NCBI GenBank assembly: GCA_937943625.1
Contig: CALEAD010000008.1
Location: 19,245-83,244, forward strand
Origin: an uncultured Anaerolineae bacterium
Lineage (GTDB): Bacteria; Chloroflexota; Anaerolineae; Promineifilales; Promineifilaceae
Length of the DNA: 64,000 nucleotides
Direction: 5' to 3'
The translations under genes were made by a program, and so were the position numbers. The notes beneath the pieces were generated by a model. That model did not search any database and was not told the origin of the DNA. It saw only the letters and a list, made by a program, of their open reading frames with translations. Positions 26,746 through 35,735 of the stretch are shown here, one piece after another (position 1 is the first letter of the stretch; the number at the start of each line of letters is the position of its first letter).

Positions 26746-26774
26746 GACTTGCTGCGCTAACTACTAACTGGGTA

Positions 26775-26863
26775 CCGGCGTTTTTGCCGGCTGCCAGGGT
26801 AGCGCGGTCTGGCTAATCGCGTTACGGCTGCAGAGGTCAGCGCAACTTTCGCCAGACTCCAGC
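26775..26863 (+). repeat. R4 element (copy a)
   Basis: CCGGCGTTTTTGCCGGCTGCC at the left and CAGCGCAACTTTCGCCAGAC at the right. Copies at 28764-28860 (inverted) and 51570-51640 share both blocks. Confidence 0.75.
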
Positions 26864-26900
26864 TGCTAAATACGTGCCGCGCTGCACCTGACACGGTAAA

Positions 26901-27977
26901 ATGACGCGGATGAGAACGTGGTGGCTGCTATTGTTGTTGGGGGTGGGGCTGGTAGGGTGTGGACCGTCAGTTGCGTCATTGTCTGCCTCCCTCCCTACAC
27001 CACTTGCCGAGAATGCCTTGTCAACGGCCATACCGCAAACCGCCACCCGATATCCCACCCTCGCCCCATCTTCTACTGCTACAGCGACCGCCACCGCGAC
27101 CGCCACCGCGACCGCCACCGCTATAGCGACCGCTATAGCGACCGTTACGGCGACGGCAACGGCCGTTGCTTCTCCACCCACCCCTGCGCTCACGCTAACG
27201 CCCGACGCGCCGCTATCTGAAGAAGCGCTCTGTCATTCGGCCGCTGCACTAGCAGCGGTACAGCCGCAATGGGTGGTGCACCCTGGCCCCTGGCCCCTTC
27301 CCTGGAACAGGCCCGTAGATATGCCTTTGCTGCTTGGGCGCGTCGTCACCCCCCACACGCGCACCCTCAAACTGCTGCACCTCGGTTTTGACGTAGAGGG
27401 GGATGCCTCCTACATTGGCGATTTGCTCAATGTGCTAGACCGGCGCCAGGTGAAGGCGACAATGTTCGTGCTGGGCTCTTGGGCGGAGATGTACCCGGAT
27501 TGGGTGCAAGAGATGGCGCGACGCGGCCACGAGATGGCCTCACACGGGTACACTCACCAGGATATGGCGAAAATGACGGCAGAACAGGTGACGAGCGAGC
27601 TGCTGCGCACAGAAGCAGTCGTGTTCAACCTCACCGGTCAGCCCGTCAAGCCCTGGCTGCGTCCCCCTTATGGCAGCTACACGCGCGAGACGTTAGTGGC
27701 CGCACGTGAAGCCGGGTACGTCACCATCATTTGGACGGGCAGCGGCGAAGATTGGCGCCCCGGCATGGACGCCGACAAAATTTGCGCCGCTATGCGCCAA
27801 TTTATTGTGCCGGGGGCCATTCTCTTTGCGCACACGGGCCGCGCCAATATCGTAGAGGCCATTGATCGCTTCATTGCCGAGGCACAACTGCAAGGCTACA
27901 CCCTTTTGCCGCTTTCGGTGCTGCTGGCCGAAGACCCGGCCGTCTGGCTGGTTGTCCCTGGCATGGAGCGTGAGTAG
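26901..27977 (+). CDS. Lipoprotein polysaccharide deacetylase (NodB domain)
   Basis: 358 residues. A signal peptide ends in the lipobox LVGC; next is a linker with an Ala-Thr repeat (about residues 60-90), and then a NodB domain (about 150-345). Metal-site motifs are LGFDVEGD (in place of TFDD), HGYTHQDM (His-x3-His) and RPPYGSY; the last block is ILFAHTG. The domain removes acetyl groups from cell-envelope glycans; the changed first motif leaves activity uncertain. ATG at 26901 or 26910 could start; TAAAAT just upstream would make the message nearly leaderless. Confidence 0.86.
   Translation: MTRMRTWWLLLLLGVGLVGCGPSVASLSASLPTPLAENALSTAIPQTATRYPTLAPSSTATATATATATATATAIATAIATVTATATAVASPPTPALTLTPDAPLSEEALCHSAAALAAVQPQWVVHPGPWPLPWNRPVDMPLLLGRVVTPHTRTLKLLHLGFDVEGDASYIGDLLNVLDRRQVKATMFVLGSWAEMYPDWVQEMARRGHEMASHGYTHQDMAKMTAEQVTSELLRTEAVVFNLTGQPVKPWLRPPYGSYTRETLVAAREAGYVTIIWTGSGEDWRPGMDADKICAAMRQFIVPGAILFAHTGRANIVEAIDRFIAEAQLQGYTLLPLSVLLAEDPAVWLVVPGMERE
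27083..27164 (+). repeat. Coding tandem repeat (Ala-Thr linker)
   Basis: A 12-nt unit GCGACCGCCACC is repeated, then mutates to GCGACCGCTATA and GCGACCGTTACG. It encodes ATATATATAIATAIATVTATA in the deacetylase linker. Confidence 0.75.
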
Positions 27978-28006
27978 TGTCGCTTGACAGGTTGACTTTA
28001 TGTTGA

Positions 28007-28678
28007 CTAATCATCGTCATCATTGTCATCATCGTCGTCGTCATCCCCACCAGTGGAATTGCTGTTGTTTCCGCTGGGTGTGGGGCTGATGTTGCCCCTA
28101 TCGTCATCGTCGTCACCATCGCTGGTAGAATTGCTGTTGTTTCCGTCGGGCGGAGGGCTGGGGTTGCCCTTGTTGTCATCGTCATCATTGTTGATGTTAT
28201 CCCCTGGATTCAGGATAGGGGCATTGTCATTGGGGTTGTGATCATCTGCATCGTTGTCATCATCATTTCCTCCAGAGGCGTTTGGAGGAGGAACGACGGC
28301 CGTTGGTGATGGCAATGGGATGGGTGTTGGTGCCAGCGTGGCCGGAGGCAGAGGCGTAGCCGTTGCTGAAGGGGAGCTGGTAGACTGATCAGCGGCGATC
28401 GGGGTTCCCGTTGGCAAGTTCAGGGTATTGGCGTTAATGACCTGGCCCATTTCCTGGTTGGGCGCGCCTGCCCGTGCCTGATTGCTTTGTCCCAGGTTCA
28501 GGCGCTGCTGTAACTGCAAGGCTGGCTGCTGTAAATTGTAGAGCCAGTCACCCGGTGCGCTGGCGGCAGCGGCGCTGACAACCGCGTTCAGGAGGGAAAA
28601 GAGGGAAACGGCCGTTACTGCAATTACCGGTAATACCAGGGCGGTCCATTTGGTGCGTTTGCTTAATTTCTGAAACAT
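28007..28678 (-). CDS. Membrane-anchored protein with Asp/Asn-rich acidic tail
   Basis: 223 residues: short basic N-terminus, one membrane helix (about 12-38), a short helix-forming segment APGDWLYNLQQPALQLQQRL, a Pro/Thr/Ser-rich linker (90-130), and an acidic tail with two copies of a PSxxGNNSNST-D(n) unit, ending in a run of Asp and Asn. The PGDWLY segment resembles the start of the DUF5667 domain seen beside anti-sigma genes, here truncated. ATG is preceded by CAGGAG. The tail could bind calcium; that is a guess. It converges with the deacetylase gene. Confidence 0.65.
   Translation of the reverse strand: MFQKLSKRTKWTALVLPVIAVTAVSLFSLLNAVVSAAAASAPGDWLYNLQQPALQLQQRLNLGQSNQARAGAPNQEMGQVINANTLNLPTGTPIAADQSTSSPSATATPLPPATLAPTPIPLPSPTAVVPPPNASGGNDDDNDADDHNPNDNAPILNPGDNINNDDDDNKGNPSPPPDGNNSNSTSDGDDDDDRGNISPTPSGNNSNSTGGDDDDDDDNDDDD
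28052..28190 (-). repeat. Two-unit coding repeat in the acidic tail
   Basis: Two roughly 65-nt units share GGAATTGCTGTTGTTTCCG-like blocks followed by Asp-codon runs (plus-strand view). They account for the duplicated NNSNST segments. Confidence 0.65.
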
Positions 28679-28763
28679 GATGACATCTCCTGTTTATAAC
28701 TTTCAAGGTCTGACACGTTTCTGAGTCATCTTTGACAGGAGATTGTGTGGGTAAAAAACCTTA

Positions 28764-28860
28764 CTGGAGTCTGGCGAAAGTTGCGCTGACCGCTGGCGCC
28801 GTAACGCGATTTGCCAAAATCGCGCGACATGGTAGCCGGCAAAAACGCCAATGTCCAGTT
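28764..28860 (-). repeat. R4 element (copy b, inverted)
   Basis: Read on the minus strand it begins ACATTGGCGTTTTTGCCGGC and ends CAACTTTCGCCAGACTCCAG, matching the copy at 26775. It fills most of the gap between the acidic-tail gene and the asparaginase-like gene. Confidence 0.75.
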
Positions 28861-28951
28861 GAGAGTTGCTGCTCTCTCTTTTCTCTCCTCCCCCAAAAGC
28901 CACGATTGCGTTATCATAGGTGCTCCACCCCATTGAACCGAGGTTACGCCT

Positions 28952-29440
28952 ATGTGCGTTCGCATTATCATTACCGGCGGCACATTTGATAAGTATTACG
29001 ATGAGATTACTGGTGAGCTTACCTTCAAAGAGAGCCACCTGCCCGAAATTCTTAAGCGCGCTCGCGTCACGGTTCCTATTGAGCTGGAAGTGAACCAATT
29101 GATAGACAGCCTGCATATGACAGACGCGCATCGTCAGCGGATTTTGGCTTCTTGCGTGCAGTCGCCTGAATCGCAAATAGCCATCATTCACGGCACCGAC
29201 ACAATGGTGGAAACGGCGCGCCTGATTGGTCAGGCGGGGTTGGAGAAAACGATTGTGCTGACTGGGGCAATGATTCCATATGCCGTGACCGGCTCCGATT
29301 CGCTTTTTAACCTGGGGTTTAGCGTGGCTGCGGTGCAGCTTTTGCCCCCAGGGGTGTATATTGGCATCAACGGCCGTATCTTTACCTGGGACAATGTGCG
29401 CAAAAACCGCGAACGAGGGCTGTTTGAGCCGCTGACTTGA
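28952..29440 (+). CDS. Single-domain asparaginase-like protein
   Basis: 162 residues, only the N-terminal half of the L-asparaginase fold. ITGGTFDKYYDE carries the nucleophile threonine (TGGT) and HGTDTMVETA the second catalytic motif (HGTDT). Full asparaginases are about 330 residues and complete their active site with the C-terminal domain and tetramer; here the protein ends at LFEPLT with no trace of the second domain downstream. Short asparaginase-domain proteins exist, so this need not be a broken gene. Activity is uncertain. Confidence 0.78.
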   Translation: MCVRIIITGGTFDKYYDEITGELTFKESHLPEILKRARVTVPIELEVNQLIDSLHMTDAHRQRILASCVQSPESQIAIIHGTDTMVETARLIGQAGLEKTIVLTGAMIPYAVTGSDSLFNLGFSVAAVQLLPPGVYIGINGRIFTWDNVRKNRERGLFEPLT

Positions 29441-29487
29441 TGTCTGATGCGTGACGCAAACGGCCGTTTTCCTTTACAATAAGACTT

Positions 29488-29907
29488 ATGCACACTGCCA
29501 GCCACATTTCTCCACCCCGCTCCGTAACTGTCACGCTTTGGGGGGTTATTGCCTTTGGTGTGTGGAACCTGGCGCGCAGCCTGGCTATTTGGCAAGAACC
29601 GGTGGTTGGGCTAGAGGTGGAGCCAGACCCACGCTGGCGCATGGCTTGGGCTGCAGCTTGGGGCATGCTTTTTATGGGCATGGGTGTGATGCTGTGGCAG
29701 AAACGGCCGTTAACGCGCCGCCTGGTTCCTTTCGTATTGGCCCTGTACGGTTTGCTGGAGATTGCCCTGATACTGCTATTGCGCCCCCAGCCAGAGCTGC
29801 ACCCCCAGGCCTGGCAATTGCCCGCGCTTGTTTACGCAACGGCCGTCTGCTTCGCTACCTGGGCCTTAAATTGCAAGGCCACCCAAACCTACTTCCGCAA
29901 CTCATAA
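29488..29907 (+). CDS. Small integral membrane protein, unknown function
   Basis: 139 residues with about four predicted membrane helices (near 15-33, 55-70, 80-98, 108-125). No known family recognised. TACAAT lies 8 nt before the ATG and no ribosome binding site is visible, so the transcript may be leaderless. It follows the asparaginase-like gene by 47 nt. Confidence 0.6.
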   Translation: MHTASHISPPRSVTVTLWGVIAFGVWNLARSLAIWQEPVVGLEVEPDPRWRMAWAAAWGMLFMGMGVMLWQKRPLTRRLVPFVLALYGLLEIALILLLRPQPELHPQAWQLPALVYATAVCFATWALNCKATQTYFRNS

Positions 29908-29908
29908 A

Positions 29909-30010
29909 CTTGCGCGAGGAGACTTCGTGCGCGGTGGCGCATCATCACAAATGAAAATGGCACGTAGGTCACCGAACCTGCGCTTACCTGATTTGCCAAC
30001 CTGGGCTATA
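29909..30010 (+). repeat. R5 element (copy a)
   Basis: GAGGAGACTTC followed by GTGCGCGGTGGCGCATCATC and AAATGAAAATGGCACG, then AGGTCACCGAACCTGCG, a degenerate hairpin. The frame from GTG at 29927 is shifted by one base compared with the copies at 37878 and 46593, and runs on to 30058. Confidence 0.65.
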
Positions 30011-30019
30011 TGTACAGCA

Positions 30020-30063
30020 GGCGGTGGTCTGCGGTCTACCGTCTGCGGTCACCTTTAACGGAG
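30020..30063 (+). repeat. Half R1 before the carboxyltransferase gene
   Basis: GCGGTGGTCTGCGGTCTACC then GTCTGCGGTCACCTTTAACGGAG; the terminal CGGAG is the likely ribosome binding site of the gene at 30076. Confidence 0.65.
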
Positions 30064-30075
30064 AGTATAAACACT

Positions 30076-31617
30076 ATGGACAAAATCGAAAAACTCAACC
30101 AACTGCGTGCCCAATCGCTGGAAGGAGGCGGCGCCAGTCGTATTGCCCGTCAAAAAGCCAAAGGCAAAATGACCGCCCGCGAGCGCATAGACCTGCTGCT
30201 AGACAAAGGCTCCTTCCGCGAACTAGATGCCTTCGTCGTGCACCGTGAGCGCAACTTTGGCATGGACAGCCAGAAAATCCTCGGCGATAGCGTCATTACC
30301 GGGTGGGGAACCATAGACGGCCGTCTTGTCTACGTCTTCAGCCAGGACTTTACCGTCTTTGGCGGCAGCCTCAGCGGCGTCCACGCCGAAAAAGTCGTCA
30401 AAATCATGGACATGGCCATGCGCAACGGCGCGCCCATCATCGGCATCAACGACTCCGGCGGCGCGCGCATCCAGGAAGGCGTCGTCAGCCTCGGTGGCTA
30501 TGCCGACATCTTCCTGCGCAACACCCTCGCCTCCGGCGTCATCCCCCAAATCAGCGCCATTATGGGGCCATGCGCTGGCGGCGCCGTCTACTCCCCTGCG
30601 CTCACCGACTTCATCTTCATGGTCAAAGAGACCAGCCACATGTTCATCACCGGCCCAGACATCGTCAAAACCGTCACCGGTGAAGACGTCACCTTCGAAG
30701 AACTTGGCGGCGCTGCCACCCATGCCAGCAAATCTGGCGTTGCCCACATCGTTACAGACACAGAAACAGACTCCCTCTACCTCATTCGCGAACTTATGAG
30801 CTACCTTCCTTCCAACAACATGGAAGACCCCCCCTTCAAGAAAGGCAAAGACGACGATCTGCGCACCGACGAGGCGCTTAACACCCTCGTTCCAGACAAC
30901 CCCAACAAGCCCTACGACATCAAAGAGGTTATCCACCTCATCGTAGATGATGGCGAATTCTTCGAGATTCAAGAAGCCTACGCCCCCAACATCGTCGTCG
31001 GCTTTGCCCGCCTGGGCGGATATAGCGTTGGCATCGTTGCCAATCAGCCCATGTTCCTGGCCGGCGTGCTGGATATTAAAAGCAGCGAAAAAGCCGGCCG
31101 TTTTGTGCGCTTCTGCGACGCCTTCAACATTCCCCTCATCGTCTTTGAAGACGTGCCCGGCTTCCTCCCTGGCCTCGACCAGGAGCATGGCGGCATCATC
31201 CGGCACGGGGCCAAGCTGCTCTACGCCTTCTGCGAAGCCACTGTGCCCAAGCTCACCGTCGTCACGCGCAAAGCGTATGGTGGCGCCTACTGCGTCATGA
31301 ACTCCAAGCACATTCGCGCCGATCTCAACCTGGCCTGGCCAACGGCCGAAATTGCCGTCATGGGGCCAGATGGCGCTGTTAAAATCATCCACCGCGACGA
31401 AATCAACGCCGCCCCCGACCCCGAAGCGCGCAAAAACGAACTGGTCGTCGAATACCGCGAACTTTTTGCCAATCCCTACGTTGCGGCCGCGCGCGGCTAC
31501 ATAGACGACGTGATCTTGCCCAGCGAAACCCGCCCCCGCCTCATCAACGCCCTGCACATGCTACAAAACAAGCGCGACCAAAACCCGCCGAAAAAGCACG
31601 GCAACATTCCTCTCTAG
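30076..31617 (+). CDS. Acyl-CoA carboxylase carboxyltransferase subunit (PccB/AccD-like)
   Basis: 513 residues, biotin-dependent carboxyltransferase that moves carboxylate from carboxybiotin to acetyl- or propionyl-CoA. Single-chain type with both crotonase-like halves; blocks include [49 protein letters not shown] and [19 protein letters not shown] at 30076 follows CGGAG; the frame to 30010 only adds repeat-derived sequence. It starts a three-gene unit with biotin carboxylase and carrier. Chain length for the CoA substrate cannot be fixed from sequence. Confidence 0.92.
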   Translation: MDKIEKLNQLRAQSLEGGGASRIARQKAKGKMTARERIDLLLDKGSFRELDAFVVHRERNFGMDSQKILGDSVITGWGTIDGRLVYVFSQDFTVFGGSLSGVHAEKVVKIMDMAMRNGAPIIGINDSGGARIQEGVVSLGGYADIFLRNTLASGVIPQISAIMGPCAGGAVYSPALTDFIFMVKETSHMFITGPDIVKTVTGEDVTFEELGGAATHASKSGVAHIVTDTETDSLYLIRELMSYLPSNNMEDPPFKKGKDDDLRTDEALNTLVPDNPNKPYDIKEVIHLIVDDGEFFEIQEAYAPNIVVGFARLGGYSVGIVANQPMFLAGVLDIKSSEKAGRFVRFCDAFNIPLIVFEDVPGFLPGLDQEHGGIIRHGAKLLYAFCEATVPKLTVVTRKAYGGAYCVMNSKHIRADLNLAWPTAEIAVMGPDGAVKIIHRDEINAAPDPEARKNELVVEYRELFANPYVAAARGYIDDVILPSETRPRLINALHMLQNKRDQNPPKKHGNIPL

Positions 31618-31687
31618 GGGATTGGCGGTTAGCGATCAGCCTTTGGCCAACTGCTAACCACTAACTACAACCAGTTAAAAGCTACCC

Positions 31688-33214
31688 ATGAAACGCGAAG
31701 ACGGATTACTCACCAGACGATTCAACAAACTGCTCATTGCCAATCGTGGCGAAATTGCCATGCGCATCTTGCGCGCCTGCCACGAGCTTGGCATTAAAAC
31801 AGTCGCCGTATTTTCCGACGCCGACCGCATGGCCCCCCATGTGCGCTACGCACACGAGGCTTACCACATTGGCCCTTCCCCCGCGCGCGAAAGCTACCTG
31901 GTCGTGGAAAAAATCCTCGATGTGGCGAAAAAGTCTGGCGCAGAGGCCATTCACCCCGGCTACGGCTTTTTGGCCGAGCGCGCCCACTTTGCCCAGGCAT
32001 GTGTAGACAACGGCATCGTCTTTGTTGGCCCGCCCGCACGTGCCATTCATGTAATGGGCGACAAGCAAGAAGCGCGGCAAACAGTTAGAGCGGCCGGCGT
32101 GCCGATTGTGCCCGGCACAGAGCCGGGGCTGAATGACGAAGAGATGATTGCCGCCGCCGCGCAAATGGGCTTCCCCGTGCTGGTCAAAGCCGTGGCTGGT
32201 GGTGGCGGCAAGGGGATGCGCCCCGTACACCGCGCTGAAGATTTGCCAGACGCCATTGCCGCGGCGCGCCGTGAAGCGATGGCCGCTTTTGGCGATGACG
32301 TGGTCTATCTGGAGAAGATGATCACCGAAGCGCGCCACATTGAAATTCAATTACTGGCCGACAGTCACGGTAACGTCATTTACCTGGGTGAACGCGAATG
32401 CTCCTTGCAGCGCCGCCACCAAAAGCTGATTGAAGAAGCGCCTTCGTTTGTGGTGGACGCTGACCTGCGTCGCCGCATGGGAGAGGTGGCCGTTGCTGCG
32501 GCCAGGGCCGTTAATTATGTCAATGCGGGTACGATTGAGTTTTTGCTTGATAAGGATAAAAACTTCTACTTTTTAGAAATGAACACCCGCTTGCAGGTGG
32601 AGCATCCGGTGACGGAGCTGGTGACGGGCATTGATATTGTGCAAGAGATGTTGCGCATTGCGCGCGGGCGCAAGCTGCGCTTTAGCCAGGAGGATGTGAA
32701 GATCAAGGGCTGGGCCATTGAGTGCCGCATTAATGCCGAAGACCCCTACAACAATTACCTGCCTTCTACGGGCGTCATTACCACCAGCCGCCTGCCTTCT
32801 GGCCCTGGCGTGCGCGTAGATACGGGTGTGTTCCCCGGCTATGAGATTACGCCTTACTACGACTCGATGATCAGCAAGCTGATTTGCTATGGCGAGACGC
32901 GCGGCGAGGCGGTGCTGCGGATGCGCCGGGCGCTGGAGGAGTATCGTATTATGGGGGTGAAGACGAATATCCCGTTCCACCAGCACATGGTAGAGAGCCA
33001 CCGCTTTTTGACGGGACAGTTTGACACCAGCTTTGTGGAGACGCGCTTTAGCATGGATGACAGCATCGGCGAGACGCATGAGCTGGAAGCAGCGATTTTG
33101 GCGACGCTGGCAGCGCACAGGCAGGGTCAGCAGGCCAGCCAGATTGTGGCCAGAGGGGCACGGGATACGAGTAATTGGAAGTATTTGAGTCGCTGGGAGC
33201 GGCTGCGGCGATGA
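31688..33214 (+). CDS. accC: Biotin carboxylase subunit of acyl-CoA carboxylase
   Basis: 508 residues; ATP-dependent carboxylation of biotin on the carrier protein. ATP-grasp landmarks: FNKLLIANRGEIAMRILRAC, HPGYGFLAE, KAVAGGGGKGMR glycine loop, and EMNTRLQVEHPVTE with metal-binding and catalytic residues. Slightly longer than E. coli AccC (449) at both ends. It lies 70 nt after the carboxyltransferase gene and 58 nt before the carrier gene, so three separate chains build one enzyme. Confidence 0.94.
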   Translation: MKREDGLLTRRFNKLLIANRGEIAMRILRACHELGIKTVAVFSDADRMAPHVRYAHEAYHIGPSPARESYLVVEKILDVAKKSGAEAIHPGYGFLAERAHFAQACVDNGIVFVGPPARAIHVMGDKQEARQTVRAAGVPIVPGTEPGLNDEEMIAAAAQMGFPVLVKAVAGGGGKGMRPVHRAEDLPDAIAAARREAMAAFGDDVVYLEKMITEARHIEIQLLADSHGNVIYLGERECSLQRRHQKLIEEAPSFVVDADLRRRMGEVAVAAARAVNYVNAGTIEFLLDKDKNFYFLEMNTRLQVEHPVTELVTGIDIVQEMLRIARGRKLRFSQEDVKIKGWAIECRINAEDPYNNYLPSTGVITTSRLPSGPGVRVDTGVFPGYEITPYYDSMISKLICYGETRGEAVLRMRRALEEYRIMGVKTNIPFHQHMVESHRFLTGQFDTSFVETRFSMDDSIGETHELEAAILATLAAHRQGQQASQIVARGARDTSNWKYLSRWERLRR

Positions 33215-33272
33215 GCTATGAAGTGTGAAAGGTTCTTAGCTAACAGCTAATAGCTCACGGAAGAGAGGACGC

Positions 33273-33776
33273 ATGAAGTATTACACCAGCGTAAACAACC
33301 AGGAATATGAGATTGAAATTCACCATGAGCGTGAGCTTGTGGTGAATGGCGAACGGTATGAGATAGATTTTCAGAAGCTGCCTGACGCGGGCCTGGCTTC
33401 GCTGCTGTTGCGTAATCGCTCGGTGGAGGCAGTGATTGAGGAGCGGGATGGCTTTTGGGAGGTGCTGATCCACGGGCAGCTGTATACGGTGCAGGTGCAA
33501 GATGAGCGGGCTTATCGGCTGGCGCAGGCGCGCGGTACGGCCGTTGCCGATGGCGCCGGCGACGTTCATGCCCCCATGCCCGGCATCATCATTGCCGTGT
33601 CCGTGAAAGTGGGCGACCACGTTAAGCAGGGAGACAAGGTGGCGATTTTGGAATCCATGAAGATGGAGAACGAGCTGCGCGCCCCGCGTGATGGCGTGGT
33701 CACACACGTCAACGTGCATCCTGGTTCTAGTGTGGAAAAGAATGCAGTGATTGTGGTGATTGAGAGCCAGAGTTAG
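33273..33776 (+). CDS. accB: Biotin carboxyl carrier protein of acyl-CoA carboxylase
   Basis: 167 residues. The C-terminal 75 residues are a biotinyl/lipoyl domain with the biotinylation site ESMKMENELRAP (Lys between two Met). The N-terminal 85 residues form a separate beta-rich region (YYTSVNNQEYEIEI) as in carriers of propionyl-CoA carboxylase-type complexes. GGAAGAGAGG precedes the ATG. No second CT subunit is needed because the upstream CT gene encodes both halves. Confidence 0.92.
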   Translation: MKYYTSVNNQEYEIEIHHERELVVNGERYEIDFQKLPDAGLASLLLRNRSVEAVIEERDGFWEVLIHGQLYTVQVQDERAYRLAQARGTAVADGAGDVHAPMPGIIIAVSVKVGDHVKQGDKVAILESMKMENELRAPRDGVVTHVNVHPGSSVEKNAVIVVIESQS

Positions 33777-33785
33777 CGACGGTGG

Positions 33786-33808
33786 AAACGGCCGTTTGCG
33801 CCGTTTTT
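33786..33808 (+). terminator. Terminator after the carboxylase genes
   Basis: AAACGGC (33786-33792) pairs with GCCGTTT (33800-33806) over a 7-nt loop, followed by two more T residues. One arm belongs to an ACGGCCGTTT motif. Confidence 0.5.
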
Positions 33809-33824
33809 ACAAAGCTCTGGGAAG

Positions 33825-33900
33825 GTTTGTTGCTTGGTTAGTTGGATGGGGTTGGTTTCCAACCAACTATCCAACCAACAAACTATCTAACCAACCAACA
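33825..33900. repeat. R2 hairpin element
   Basis: GTTTGTTGCTTGGTTAGTTGG on the left and CCAACTATCCAACCAACAAAC on the right, forming a long imperfect hairpin before the CYTH gene. Confidence 0.7.
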
Positions 33901-33928
33901 GCTGCGCTTTAACCTGTGCCAGGTGACG

Positions 33929-34561
33929 ATGAACCAACATTTGGAAGTAGAGGTAAAATTCTTGCTGCCGGAGCTAACGGCCGTGCGCGCTCAATTACTG
34001 GCTTTGGGGGCAACCGTGGTGTGGCCGCGCCTGTTCGAGCGCAACCTATGCCTGGACACGCCAGACGAGGCGTTGCGCGCGCGCGATGAGCTGCTGCGAT
34101 TGCGTCAGGACACGGCCGTTACCCTCACCTACAAAGGGCGTTCGTTAGAGCGAGAGCAGGGCAGCCAGGCCAAAGTGCGCGAAGAGCTGGAAGTGACGGT
34201 GAGCGATTGGCAAACGGCCGTTGCCATCTTCCAGCGGCTTGGATTTGTGCCCACCCAGGTGTACGAAAAGTATCGTGAAACCCTGTGCCTGGAGACGCCG
34301 CTGGGCGTGGTCACAGCTACGCTTGACGAACTGCCCTACGGTAACTTTGTAGAGCTGGAAGGAGAAGAGCGCGCACTGCGCGAAATAGCCGCGCTGCTCA
34401 ACCTTCCCTGGCAAAACCGCCTGGTTACCAACTACCTGGCGCTGATGAGCGCCCTGCAAGCAAAGCACAATCTGCCCTTCAGAGACCTGACCTTTGCCAA
34501 CTTTGCCGGGCTTACCATTTCTGTGCAAGATGTGTTGGCGGAAGCTGAATACGTTGGTTAG
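33929..34561 (+). CDS. CYTH domain protein (class IV adenylate cyclase / triphosphatase-like)
   Basis: 210 residues. The signature ExExK appears as EVEVKFLL at residues 5-12, and alternating basic and acidic strands follow (RLRQDTAVTLTYKGR, REELEVTV, ELEGEE), as expected for the triphosphate tunnel fold. It is close to CyaB-type thiamine-triphosphatase or adenylyl cyclase-like enzymes; substrate undetermined. ATG at 33929 follows CAGGTGA; a longer frame from 33842 would translate the R2 repeat. Confidence 0.86.
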   Translation: MNQHLEVEVKFLLPELTAVRAQLLALGATVVWPRLFERNLCLDTPDEALRARDELLRLRQDTAVTLTYKGRSLEREQGSQAKVREELEVTVSDWQTAVAIFQRLGFVPTQVYEKYRETLCLETPLGVVTATLDELPYGNFVELEGEERALREIAALLNLPWQNRLVTNYLALMSALQAKHNLPFRDLTFANFAGLTISVQDVLAEAEYVG

Positions 34562-34608
34562 CTGGTTGGTTAGCGGTTGGCAGAAGCCAACCAGCCAATC
34601 AGCTAATC
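34553..34608. repeat. R2 hairpin element
   Basis: GTTGGTTAGCTGGTTGGTTAG and CCAACCAGCCAATCAGCTAA pair as an imperfect hairpin. It overlaps the last codons of the CYTH gene. Confidence 0.65.
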
Positions 34609-34626
34609 CGCTTACGACAAACAACT

Positions 34627-35679
34627 ATGGAACGACCAGACCTGCGTAACCTGCCTGAAGAGGTACAGGCATACATTGCCTATTTAGAAGAAGCACTATT
34701 GCGGCTGCAAAATAAGCTGGCCGCGGTTGCGCTTGCCACTGCGCCGGAGCCAGAAACGGCCAAACCCGAACTGAGCGAACCGCCAACCACCATCCAGGTG
34801 ATCAGCATTAGCGCCAACGGTCTGGCCAAACGCACACCCCGCCACCTATACGGCCGTCAACGGCGCGGCGGCATGGGTGTATTTGACATTGACCTGCCCG
34901 ATGGCGACGCCCCGGCTCACCTGGCAATCGCCGACGTAGCCGCCCACCTGCTGCTCATCACCAACCAGGGGCGCGCCTTTCGCCTGCCCGTAACGGCCAT
35001 TCGCGAAACGGCCGTGCGCGACCGCGGCAGCGACATCCTCAGCCCCCTATTCATGCGCCCCAACGAACGTTTGGCCGCTGTACTGCCCGCCGATAGCGGC
35101 AGCCAGCTCGCCCTCGCCAGCCGCAAAGGATGGGTGCGTCTCATTCCTCAGGTACGGCTAGGCAGCAGCCTCATCCCTGGCCTCAGCTTCTTTGACACGG
35201 CCCACTGGGGCCAAATTGCTGCTGCCTGCTGGGTGGAGAATGACGCCGATCTCTTCATCGCCACGCGCCAGGGACAGGCCATCCGCTTTGCCGCGCGGCT
35301 GATTCACAAAAATGGCAACCTGGGCATTCGCCTGGATGGGGAGGATGAGGTGGTGGCCGTCACGGCCGTTAGCGAACAGAGCCAGGTCTTCTTGTTGACC
35401 AACGACGGCAAAGGGGCGCTGCGCCCAATGGACAGCTTCCGCAGCAACAAAACCCTGGGCGCTGGTGGCAAAGCCGTCTTCAAGACAGAGGGGCTGGTAA
35501 CGGCCGTTGCCGTACAGCCCCAGGACGATCTCTTTCTTATCTCGCAGAGCAGCAAAATCATCCGCTTCTCCGCCGCAGACGTGCCGCCCAAAAGTGGCCC
35601 CGTTCAGGGCGTCAACTGCATGGCGCTACGCAACGACACGGTCAGGGCAGCGGCCGTTGCCTACTTACGTGAAATGTAA
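34627..35679 (+). CDS. Stand-alone gyrase A C-terminal-domain-like beta-pinwheel protein
   Basis: 350 residues without any topoisomerase catalytic core. After a short coiled-coil-prone start (residues 1-40) come repeated four-stranded blades with motifs of the GyrA/ParC C-terminal domain: LLITNQGRAFRLPV, RKGWVRLIP, VFLLTNDGKGALRP, LFLISQSSKIIRFSA. The segment YGRQRRGGMG near residue 77 resembles the GyrA box QRRGGKG that DNA gyrase needs for wrapping, with Lys replaced by Met. It may wrap DNA on its own or bind another protein; the role is unknown. Confidence 0.8.
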   Translation: MERPDLRNLPEEVQAYIAYLEEALLRLQNKLAAVALATAPEPETAKPELSEPPTTIQVISISANGLAKRTPRHLYGRQRRGGMGVFDIDLPDGDAPAHLAIADVAAHLLLITNQGRAFRLPVTAIRETAVRDRGSDILSPLFMRPNERLAAVLPADSGSQLALASRKGWVRLIPQVRLGSSLIPGLSFFDTAHWGQIAAACWVENDADLFIATRQGQAIRFAARLIHKNGNLGIRLDGEDEVVAVTAVSEQSQVFLLTNDGKGALRPMDSFRSNKTLGAGGKAVFKTEGLVTAVAVQPQDDLFLISQSSKIIRFSAADVPPKSGPVQGVNCMALRNDTVRAAAVAYLREM

Positions 35680-35735
35680 AACGTGGTAAACTTTTCTTCA
35701 CATTTCACCCGTTACCCTTACCCGGCGAGGTTTTA

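Noticed and set aside
27083..27164. Tandem array that could suggest a CRISPR or VNTR
   Set aside because: Units are 12 nt without spacers and lie in frame in a lipoprotein linker, so it is a coding low-complexity repeat.
30223..31557. 444-codon open frame on the minus strand
   Set aside because: Antisense shadow of the carboxyltransferase gene, caused by its codon bias; rich in Asp, Gly and Val and without a start signal.
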